This document shows positions 1-5,412 of a DNA stretch of 11,568 nt, in pieces. The position numbers were made by a program, and so were the translations under genes. How positions within the stretch are numbered: position 1 is the first letter of the stretch; every line of letters begins with the position of its first letter. The DNA comes from Candidatus Gastranaerophilales bacterium. Its GTDB lineage: Bacteria > Cyanobacteriota > Vampirovibrionia > Gastranaerophilales > Gastranaerophilaceae. Under the pieces are notes generated by a model. That model saw only the letters and a list, made by a program, of their open reading frames with translations, searched no databases and was not told the origin of the DNA. The DNA lies in contig CANQLK010000047.1 of NCBI GenBank assembly GCA_947624665.1, positions 1 through 11,568 on the forward strand. Reading direction: 5' to 3'.

Positions 1-646
1 CCTGTCTGTATATGTTCGAGCTTTTTGAAAAACTTAAAATGTAATTTATTTTTTCTATAATACCTGTAATTTTTTGTTCAATAAAAGAATATTCAGGTTC
101 CTGAACATCTTCGGGGAAATCAACTGCCGCAATAATTTTAGATAATAAGTCTATAATTTCCTGCCTTATATTGGCAATTTCAACAGACAATTTTCCAAAA
201 AGATTTTTTGCACCCGACATTGCAAATTGCTCGCTTGGAGCATGAATTATATCCAAAACCGCCTCTGCCTGCGATAAATCCATTTTATGATTTAAAAAAG
301 CCCTTTTGGTAAATTCGCCTTTTTCTGCTAATCTGGCTCCGTTTTTAATTGTTAAATCAAGTATTTTATTTGTGATATGAATTCCGCCGTGGCATTGTAT
401 TTCTATTATGTCTTCTCCCGTATAGCTTTTGGGAGCTTTAAACGGCAATACTATTACTTCATCTATTTCTTCGGAATCATCCATTATACTTCCGTGATAT
501 ATTTTTCCTTCGGTAAGATTTTTAGATGAAAAGATTTTATTCGCAATTTTAAAAGCATTATCACCGGAAATCCTGATAATACTGACACCTCCGTTTCCTA
601 TCGGTGTTGCTATTGCCGTTATTGTATCATTTATGGAATTCATCAT
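1..646 (-). CDS. mnmE: tRNA modification GTPase MnmE (5' part; cut by window edge)
   Basis: The reverse complement encodes about 215 residues matching the N-terminal tetrahydrofolate-binding domain and the start of the helical domain of MnmE. Visible landmarks are DTITAIATPIGNGGVSIIR near the start, SYTGEDIIEIQCHGG around residues 75-89, and a RLAEKGEFTKRAFLNHKMDL segment followed by SQAEAV. The G domain and the C-terminal FCIGK motif lie beyond the window, so the gene is partial here, not broken. MnmE acts with MnmG to build the aminomethyl-type modification on wobble U34 of certain tRNAs, in the cytoplasm. Two consecutive ATG codons (646-644 and 643-641) can start the protein. A GAGG Shine-Dalgarno (655-652) lies 5 or 8 nt upstream, so the second ATG has the better spacing. 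The gene follows a Crp/Fnr regulator on the same strand but has its own probable promoter inside an inverted repeat. Identity is firm; the exact start is not. Confidence 0.95.
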   Translation of the reverse strand, partial: MMNSINDTITAIATPIGNGGVSIIRISGDNAFKIANKIFSSKNLTEGKIYHGSIMDDSEEIDEVIVLPFKAPKSYTGEDIIEIQCHGGIHITNKILDLTIKNGARLAEKGEFTKRAFLNHKMDLSQAEAVLDIIHAPSEQFAMSGAKNLFGKLSVEIANIRQEIIDLLSKIIAAVDFPEDVQEPEYSFIEQKITGIIEKINYILSFSKSSNIYRQ

Positions 647-655
647 TTATGCCTC

Positions 656-685
656 AAACATGTTTATTATAAGATAAACATGTTT
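656..685. repeat. 12-bp perfect inverted repeat, operator-like, over the mnmE -10 box
   Basis: The arms AAACATGTTTAT (656-667) and ATAAACATGTTT (674-685) are perfect inverted repeats around a 6-bp spacer. Each arm also contains the self-palindrome AAACATGTTT, so the site can equally be read as two 10-bp palindromes with centres 18 bp apart, close to two helical turns. It lies between the Crp/Fnr gene and mnmE. It has no run of T after it towards mnmE, so it does not look like an intrinsic terminator for the regulator gene. Dimeric regulators of the Crp/Fnr type bind inverted repeats, so binding by the product encoded 15 bp away is possible but is inference only. Confidence 0.6.
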
Positions 686-698
686 TTATGCAGTTCAA
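666..698 (-). promoter_or_regulatory. probable mnmE promoter
   Basis: On the minus strand a perfect TATAAT lies at 671-666. It would start transcription near 659, giving a leader of about 13-16 nt that contains the GAGG ribosome binding site. A TTGAAC at 698-693 could serve as -35, but it is 21 nt from this box. It is 16 nt from an overlapping weaker box, TATCTT (676-671). Either reading places the -10 element in or at the edge of the central spacer of the 656-685 inverted repeat, so a protein bound there would compete with RNA polymerase. Confidence 0.45.
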
Positions 699-722
699 AA
701 TTAATTTAGCAGTTCAAAATTA
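690..722. repeat. 14-bp direct repeat spanning the stop codon of the Crp/Fnr gene
   Basis: GCAGTTCAAAATTA occurs at 690-703 and again at 709-722, a period of 19 bp. The first copy contains the TAA stop (703-701) of the regulator gene and the second encodes its last residues. It looks like a small tandem duplication at the gene's 3' end. The outer copy also supplies the TTGAAC that may act as a -35 element for mnmE. Confidence 0.7.
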
Positions 723-1336
723 TTTTTGTAAAATCTTAAAATACCTTCATCACGCATTTTACAAAGTTCTCTTGAAAGAGCGCTTCTGTCCGTACATAAA
801 AATTTTGCCATTTCTTCTCTTGAATACGGTATTGAAAAAATTTTTTCTTCCGTTCTATATGTTTCCAATAGAGCAAGAATTTTTTGTCTTATGGTGCGCT
901 GACCTATTATATCTATTTTATCGTTCAACAAAGAATTTCTTTTTGAAATCATTTTCATAACGTTTTTTATAAGCTGAATGTGGTATTGGCATAATTTAGA
1001 ACAGGGAGTGACAACTTTTTCAAACGGCAGGAATAAAACTTCGCAATTATTAAGTGCAATAATGTCGAAAGGACTTTTTTCCATTCCCAAACAAACTATG
1101 TTATGCCCGAATATATTGTTAACTTTTAGTTTTTCAATTTCAACGATATCCCCGTTAAAACTTTTTTTTCTTACAACGGCATTTCCGCTTAAGATAACAC
1201 CTAAGTAATTTATTTTCGAGGAAGATTTTAAAATATAAGAATTCTTCTTAAAAACTTTTGTTTTTATGCCGATACATTGCAAAAGTTCGAGCACGTATTT
1301 ATCATCAATTTTTTCAAATAAATCTATTTCAAGCAT
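701..1336 (-). CDS. Crp/Fnr-family transcriptional regulator
   Basis: A 211-aa protein with the two-part Crp/Fnr architecture: an N-terminal cyclic-nucleotide-binding-like beta barrel (about residues 5-110), a dimerisation helix (about 115-140), and a C-terminal winged helix-turn-helix (about 145-208). The DNA-binding motif is clear: SREEMAKFLCTDRSALSREL (172-191), followed by CKMRDEGIL. The sensor half lacks the GE....R(S/T)A phosphate cassette of cAMP-binding CRP (it reads FGHNIVCLG), so classical cAMP binding is unlikely. Seven cysteines are present, including a C-x3-C pair (112 and 116), but there is no N-terminal Fnr-type iron-sulfur cluster motif. The ATG start is preceded by only a weak GGG at 1344-1342. 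The start lies 9 bp after the stop of the secreted-protein gene, so the two are probably cotranscribed. The target genes and signal cannot be told from sequence; a redox, nitrosative or metabolite signal is possible. Confidence 0.9.
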   Translation of the reverse strand: MLEIDLFEKIDDKYVLELLQCIGIKTKVFKKNSYILKSSSKINYLGVILSGNAVVRKKSFNGDIVEIEKLKVNNIFGHNIVCLGMEKSPFDIIALNNCEVLFLPFEKVVTPCSKLCQYHIQLIKNVMKMISKRNSLLNDKIDIIGQRTIRQKILALLETYRTEEKIFSIPYSREEMAKFLCTDRSALSRELCKMRDEGILRFYKNNFELLN

Positions 1337-1345
1337 AAAAACCCG

Positions 1346-2479
1346 TTAAAATTTAGCTCTTTTTTTTCTTTTTTTTGTTAAATCGGTAATATGTAAATCC
1401 TTTTTAGCGTTGTCAACAGAGATTTTAGCCAAAGGCTTATGATTTCTTCTGTCATAAAATACAAGCCAGTGTGACCTATTGGGATTATCAACGGAAAAAG
1501 AAAGAACGCCCGAAACATTTTCGCCCCGCTTAATGTTTTTCATAGCCAGTGAATTTTTATAATCCGTAAAAATTGAAGGATGATATCCCGTATGCAAATC
1601 ACTGACCAATTCTATGTCAAAACTTGAAAAATCAGTTTTTGAATTGTTTTTAATAATTACGTCAAGAGTTATTGTATTTAAGTTATCAAACGGGTCTTTT
1701 TCAAGGAAAATGTCCGTAATAGCAACATCAAGTCCGTCATATTTTATTTCGTTTTCTCTGACGGCTTCTTGTTTCATAATTTGAATATCATCACTACTTT
1801 TAATTTTAACTTTAATGACATCCCCCGGAGATATTAAAACATTCTCACCTTTTCTAAAAAGGCTCATACCAAGAGCAATAACACTGCCCAAAGCTGCTCC
1901 TCCCAGAACGGTGTAGCCTTGACTTATTATTGCACCTTCAATACCTGCTATTTCCATAGCGGCTACGGCCCCCGTAACACTTCCTACCGCAGTAGAAGCA
2001 ATACTTTCACCAATCACTTTTGCTGTTGTTTTAGCAGGCCCGAGTTTTGATGACATGTTTCCTTCTATGGGAATTTCTCTGCCGTCGGGGGTTATTAAGT
2101 AATCAAAACTCAATTCAATATATCCGTTACGTCCCATTCGTTTTGGGTCAATTATATCTTTTATTCTGCCATGGGCAACGGTACCTTTAGGCAGTAATAC
2201 CCCGCTTCCTGCCAACACGTCATTTGATACTTCGGCAAAAAATTCGTCCCCTTCTATTGACGTTGCTCCGTTTAATACCTGAGAAACGGTTAGTTCTATT
2301 GCTTTTGTCGTTTCTAGTTTTGCCTTCTCCTTTGTAAAAATTTTATCATCCTGATTGTTTCTGTTTACGTCAGTTTCTTCAATATATCCGTGAAAAGGCT
2401 CCTGAGCTTCAGCCATAAGCAACATATCAGGAAAAACCATACATAATAATACCGTTAAAGCAATTATTTTCTTTTTCAT
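1346..2479 (-). CDS. secreted protein of unknown function with a glycine-rich hydrophobic middle
   Basis: A 377-aa protein I cannot assign to a named family. Residues 1-25 are a typical Sec signal peptide: basic MKKK, a hydrophobic core, and AEA before a likely cut at 25/26. The cysteine at 13 is not in a convincing lipobox. Residues 60-140 look beta-rich and include GVLLPKGTVAHGRI and a FDYLITPDGREIPIEG segment, reminiscent of the TrbI/VirB10-type outer-membrane beta domain. Residues 150-208 are glycine/alanine-rich with small-residue spacing, possibly a glycine zipper or membrane-associated stretch, then ISPGDVIKVKIK resumes the beta pattern. Residues 245-357 resemble an immunoglobulin-like, DUF4352-style extracellular domain (ITLDVIIKNNSKTDF). 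The C-terminus is strongly basic (KKRKKRAKF). It has its own promoter and is followed closely by the Crp/Fnr gene. It probably acts in the envelope or periplasm; a receptor, pilus or secretion role is not supported. Confidence 0.75.
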   Translation of the reverse strand: MKKKIIALTVLLCMVFPDMLLMAEAQEPFHGYIEETDVNRNNQDDKIFTKEKAKLETTKAIELTVSQVLNGATSIEGDEFFAEVSNDVLAGSGVLLPKGTVAHGRIKDIIDPKRMGRNGYIELSFDYLITPDGREIPIEGNMSSKLGPAKTTAKVIGESIASTAVGSVTGAVAAMEIAGIEGAIISQGYTVLGGAALGSVIALGMSLFRKGENVLISPGDVIKVKIKSSDDIQIMKQEAVRENEIKYDGLDVAITDIFLEKDPFDNLNTITLDVIIKNNSKTDFSSFDIELVSDLHTGYHPSIFTDYKNSLAMKNIKRGENVSGVLSFSVDNPNRSHWLVFYDRRNHKPLAKISVDNAKKDLHITDLTKKRKKRAKF

Positions 2480-2498
2480 TATCCCTAACCCTACGAAT

Positions 2499-2527
2499 AT
2501 TTTACTACATTAATTATATAAATTCAA
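2499..2527 (-). promoter_or_regulatory. promoter of the secreted protein and Crp/Fnr unit
   Basis: On the minus strand TTGAAT (2527-2522) and TAAAAT (2504-2499) are separated by exactly 17 bp. Transcription would begin near 2492, about 13 nt before the ATG at 2479. AGGG at 2492-2489 is the best-spaced ribosome binding site (9 nt); a second AGGGA at 2486-2482 is too close to the ATG. The promoter sits just after the end of murQ, which supports a separate transcription unit. Confidence 0.55.
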
Positions 2528-2535
2528 AAATCGGA

Positions 2536-3432
2536 TTAAAATTCTTTAAATACTTTCCTCAAAACTCCATTATGCTTGAATAATAACCGCTGTGCTTCTT
2601 CAAGGGAACATCCGTATTTTATTTGTAATATTGCTTCTTTAACAAGATATCCGTTATCTTTTAGAACGGTTTGGGCAGTTTGCTCAGAGCAATCGGCAAT
2701 AGAAGCAACTATTCTTTGGGCTCTGTCTTTTAATTTTATGTTCGTGGGTTTAACATCGACCATAAAATTTTTATAAACTTTGCCTATTTTTACCATAGAA
2801 CCCGTTGTTAACATGTTAAGAACCATTTTCTGCGCACTGCCCGCTTTCATTCTTGTAGAACCGGTTAACGCTTCAGCTCCTGTTTCTATACATATAACTA
2901 CATCTGCAAATTCAGACATTTTTGCTTTCGTATTACAGGTTAGGGCTATCGTTTTTATATTTTTTTCTTTTGCAAGCCGTAAAATTTCTATTACATAATT
3001 TGCATTTCCGCTTGCTGAAATACATACTACCGTATCGTTTTGATTAATATTATGATTATTAAAATCATTCTGTGCCAGTTCAAAAGAATCTTCAGCACCT
3101 TCTACTGCAAATCTTAAAGCTCTGTCACCGCCTGCTATTATTCCTTGAACCATATCATTAGGAGTATTATATGTAGGCGGACACTCCGAAGCGTCAAGCA
3201 CTCCCAATCTTCCGCTTGTTCCTGCTCCAAAATAATATAATTTCCCGCCTTTTATAAAGTTTTCACTTATTATATCTATTGATTTTGCTATATTTCCTAA
3301 GTTTTTTGATATTTCTTTTGCTATTTTTAAATCTTCATTGTTTATCATTTTAGCTATTTCAAGTGATGATGAAATATCTATATTCTCTGTATCGGGATTT
3401 ACTTTTTCCGTATTAATTACATCACTATTCAA
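2536..3432 (-). CDS. murQ: N-acetylmuramic acid 6-phosphate etherase MurQ
   Basis: A 298-aa SIS-domain enzyme, full length for the family. It cleaves the lactyl ether of MurNAc-6-phosphate to give GlcNAc-6-phosphate and D-lactate, a step of peptidoglycan recycling in the cytoplasm. The family signature FGAGTSGRLGVLDASECPPT is at residues 68-87, and GGDRALRFAVEGAEDS at 101-116. Glu83 and Glu114 fall at the same numbers as the catalytic glutamates reported for the E. coli enzyme. A phosphate-binding SASGNANYV segment follows at about 139. The start is TTG (3432-3430), inside the last codons of ispE with an 8-bp overlap. No ATG or GTG in this frame lies nearby, and a GGAG (nine nt upstream, within ispE) supplies the ribosome binding site. 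No muramate transporter or kinase (murP, anmK) is in the window, so the source of substrate is not shown. Last gene of the ksgA-ispE-murQ unit. Confidence 0.96.
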   Translation of the reverse strand: MNSDVINTEKVNPDTENIDISSSLEIAKMINNEDLKIAKEISKNLGNIAKSIDIISENFIKGGKLYYFGAGTSGRLGVLDASECPPTYNTPNDMVQGIIAGGDRALRFAVEGAEDSFELAQNDFNNHNINQNDTVVCISASGNANYVIEILRLAKEKNIKTIALTCNTKAKMSEFADVVICIETGAEALTGSTRMKAGSAQKMVLNMLTTGSMVKIGKVYKNFMVDVKPTNIKLKDRAQRIVASIADCSEQTAQTVLKDNGYLVKEAILQIKYGCSLEEAQRLLFKHNGVLRKVFKEF

Positions 3433-4279
3433 CTTCTTTTACTCCGTAATTTATGGTTTTTAAGTTTTCAAATATTATATATTCATTTTTATTTAAATCC
3501 GTTTCAATATTTTTTTCAAGTACAAAAAATGCGGAACCGCTTCCTGACATTAAAGAATTTTTTACGTGAGTTTTTATTTCCTTTAATGTGTCATATTTTG
3601 GGAAAAGAGCTTTTTCAAAACTGTTGAATAATAATGATTTATCAAAAATTCCTTTATTTAAAAGTTTTATAAGTTTTGAGGTATTATCGGGATATGATTT
3701 ATCTTCGGATTGAGCAAAAGCAGAGTATGCCTCTTTTGTACTGACTCCGAAATTTTTAGGTTTAATTACCGTTAAATCCTGCTCTACAAAAGGCAGTTTA
3801 TGAGTAATTTCACCTCTTGAGGTGCATAACATACATCCGCCGTGATAGCAAAAATTTATATCCGAACCCAAGGAAGAACAAAGTTCATCCATTTCTCTTG
3901 TGTTTAAAACATTCCCGAACAATTTATTTAATCCGTAAAAAACGCCTGCTCCGTTTGAACTTCCGCCTGCTAAACCTGCGCATACGGGTATATTCTTTTT
4001 TATATATATTTTTATAATATGCGGATTAAGATTGACTCTTTGGACATATTTTAATATTGCTTTATATACAAGATTTGTTTCATCATAGGGAATTTCTTTT
4101 GAATTACCGCTTAATTCAATCTTAAATTTTTCGGCAGGAGTTATTTCGATTGTTAAATAGTCAAAAAGGCTTATTGTCTGCATAATTGATTGAAGATTAT
4201 GAAATCCGTCCTCTCGTTTATTTAAAATTTCAAGAGTGAGATTTACTTTTGCTGGTGTTTGAATTTTTATTCTTTTCAT
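3425..4279 (-). CDS. ispE: 4-diphosphocytidyl-2-C-methyl-D-erythritol kinase IspE
   Basis: A 284-aa GHMP kinase that phosphorylates CDP-methylerythritol with ATP, in the non-mevalonate (MEP) route to isoprenoid precursors. The N-terminal TPAKVNLTLEI (8-18) has the substrate-site Lys11. The ATP-binding GHMP motif PVCAGLAGGSSNGAG is at 98-112, Asp140 sits where the catalytic aspartate is expected (LGSDINFC), and the C-terminal motif MSGSGSAFF is at 244-252. The combination AGLAGGSSN and LGSD..FC..GG..LCT.RGE resembles cyanobacterial and plant IspE more than the usual GGGSSDAA and GADVPFF forms. The ATG overlaps the ksgA stop as ATGA, and AAGGAAAA just upstream (within ksgA) is the ribosome binding site, so translation is probably coupled. 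Identity is firm. Confidence 0.96.
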   Translation of the reverse strand: MKRIKIQTPAKVNLTLEILNKREDGFHNLQSIMQTISLFDYLTIEITPAEKFKIELSGNSKEIPYDETNLVYKAILKYVQRVNLNPHIIKIYIKKNIPVCAGLAGGSSNGAGVFYGLNKLFGNVLNTREMDELCSSLGSDINFCYHGGCMLCTSRGEITHKLPFVEQDLTVIKPKNFGVSTKEAYSAFAQSEDKSYPDNTSKLIKLLNKGIFDKSLLFNSFEKALFPKYDTLKEIKTHVKNSLMSGSGSAFFVLEKNIETDLNKNEYIIFENLKTINYGVKEVE

Positions 4280-5112
4280 AAATTTTCCTTGAGCTTCTCT
4301 GATAATTGTCCCATCTGAGAAATTGAAAGGACTTCTCCTCTAAGGTTAGAATTGATATTAAGCTCCATTAAAGTCTTTTCAACGGCATTAGAAGAAAATC
4401 CCGCATTCATCAGCGAATTTTTAATATTCTTTCTTCTTGTTGCAAAACATGCCTTAATTACTTTTCTGAAAAAAGTATAATTTGTAAGCTTTAAAAACGG
4501 TTTTTTTCTGACGGTTAATTTTACTATGGCGGAATCAACCTTAGGCGAAGGGAAAAATGACCTTGCCCCGATTTTTCTAATCAGTTTAACTTCCGAGTTA
4601 AATTGAGCCAATATTGATAAAAGTCCGAATTCTTTTGAAGGTGATTTTTCATCGGCAGTTAATCTTTTTGCGACTTCATATTGAACCATTAAAATAATTT
4701 TAGAAATAGAATTTCTGTTTTTGTTGTTTAAATCATCGACTTCGCCAAGCAGGTGAGCTAAAATGGGTGAAGTTATATAATAAGGAATATTTGCAACAAC
4801 GGTCATATTGTTCCCGAATTCGGATAAATCTGTTTTTAAGATATCCTGATGAATAATTTCAAGGTTATCTGCAGGGATTTTAGATATTTCATTAACCATA
4901 TCTTCATCAAGTTCAACGGCATAGACTTTTTTTGCGAGTTTAACAAGCTGTTCGGTCACAAAACCCAATCCTGAACCTATTTCAACAACAGTATCGTTTG
5001 ATGAGATATCCGCTTCATCCAAAATAGTTTCTATTGCGGACTCATCAATAAGAAAATTTTGACCGAGCCTTTTTTTTGCCCTGAACTTTTTTGCACGCTC
5101 CAAGTAATTCAT
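4276..5112 (-). CDS. rsmA: 16S rRNA dimethyladenosine transferase KsgA/RsmA
   Basis: A 278-aa SAM-dependent methyltransferase that makes N6,N6-dimethyl modifications on two adjacent adenosines in the helix 45 loop of 16S rRNA during late 30S assembly. It shows the KKRLGQNFL start (13-21), SAM motif I VVEIGSGLGFVTEQL (42-56), the acidic ribose contact VELDEDM (66-72), the adenine-binding catalytic NIPYYITSPI (108-117), and the C-terminal FFPSPKVDSAIVKL and CFATRRKNIKNSL blocks. Length is normal. First gene of the ksgA-ispE-murQ unit. No Shine-Dalgarno precedes the ATG, and -10-like boxes lie only 7-12 nt upstream, so the mRNA appears leaderless or nearly so. Confidence 0.97.
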   Translation of the reverse strand: MNYLERAKKFRAKKRLGQNFLIDESAIETILDEADISSNDTVVEIGSGLGFVTEQLVKLAKKVYAVELDEDMVNEISKIPADNLEIIHQDILKTDLSEFGNNMTVVANIPYYITSPILAHLLGEVDDLNNKNRNSISKIILMVQYEVAKRLTADEKSPSKEFGLLSILAQFNSEVKLIRKIGARSFFPSPKVDSAIVKLTVRKKPFLKLTNYTFFRKVIKACFATRRKNIKNSLMNAGFSSNAVEKTLMELNINSNLRGEVLSISQMGQLSEKLKENL

Positions 5113-5119
5113 AGTTCTT

Positions 5120-5130
5120 ATAATACTATA
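5120..5130 (-). promoter_or_regulatory. -10 region of ksgA-ispE-murQ, almost at the start codon
   Basis: On the minus strand TATTAT (5125-5120) is 7 nt from the ATG, which would place the transcript start at about 5113-5112, at the start codon. An overlapping TATAGT (5130-5125) would give a leader of about 6 nt. No good -35 is visible for either. Both readings leave no room for a Shine-Dalgarno. Confidence 0.5.
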
Positions 5131-5144
5131 AAAAGACTTATTTA

Positions 5145-5153
5145 TGTTATAAT
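5145..5153 (+). promoter_or_regulatory. extended -10 promoter of rqcP, leaderless arrangement
   Basis: TGTTATAAT (5145-5153) is a perfect extended -10 element (TG, one base, TATAAT). Six bases separate it from the ATG at 5160, so the expected transcript start is the A of the start codon. The bases between (tcgtct) contain no ribosome binding site. No -35 hexamer is evident, which is usual for extended -10 promoters. Confidence 0.65.
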
Positions 5154-5159
5154 TCGTCT

Positions 5160-5408
5160 ATGAGATTAGATAAATTCCTTAAAGTTTCAAGATTAATAAA
5201 GCGAAGAACGGTTGCTAATAAAGTTTCCGATCAGGGCAGAATTTATGTTAACGAGGTTATAGCAAAACCTGCAAAACAATTAAAAGAAGGAGATATTATT
5301 TCCATTGTTCGGGCAGATTCGGTTATAAAAGTTAAAATAATCAAAATCCCCCTGAATAATGTTTCCGTTCAGGAGGCTTCTTCTTTGTATGAAATTTTGA
5401 CGGATTAA
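5160..5408 (+). CDS. rqcP: RqcP/YabO-type S4-domain RNA-binding protein
   Basis: An 82-aa protein made almost entirely of one S4 domain, beginning MRLDKFLKVSRLIKRR, very like Bacillus YabO (RqcP). The loop DQGRIYVNEVIAKPAKQL (24-41) and the KEGDIISI strand are typical. RqcP binds 23S rRNA and tRNA on stalled 50S subunits and helps RqcH add alanine tails in ribosome quality control; RqcH is not in this window. A role as the heat-shock protein Hsp15 (HslR) is the alternative within the same fold, but the short length and N-terminus favour RqcP. The start is fixed by the conserved N-terminus; there is no Shine-Dalgarno. Divergent from ksgA by 47 bp and convergent with the ABC exporter by 4 bp. 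Confidence 0.85.
   Translation: MRLDKFLKVSRLIKRRTVANKVSDQGRIYVNEVIAKPAKQLKEGDIISIVRADSVIKVKIIKIPLNNVSVQEASSLYEILTD
5341..5375 (-). terminator. possible terminator of the ABC exporter, inside rqcP
   Basis: Read on the minus strand, CTCCTGAA (5375-5368) pairs with TTCAGGGG (5356-5349) across an 11-nt loop, including one G-T wobble. It is followed by GATTTTGATTATTTT. It lies 38 bp past the exporter stop codon but inside the 3' coding part of the convergent rqcP. The T-run is interrupted, so efficiency is uncertain. Confidence 0.45.
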
Positions 5409-5412
5409 TTAT

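Noticed and set aside
2441..2443. Possible lipoprotein cysteine (residue 13) in the secreted protein.
   Set aside because: The residues before it (VLL) do not fit a lipobox and the cysteine is inside the hydrophobic core; AEA at 23-25 gives a normal signal peptidase I site.
2808..2819. Palindrome TTAACATGTTAA, similar to the AAACATGTTT arms near mnmE and to a PrfA-like box.
   Set aside because: It lies in the middle of murQ (residues around LNMLTTG), is not near a promoter, lacks the second arm, and such AT-rich palindromes are expected by chance here.
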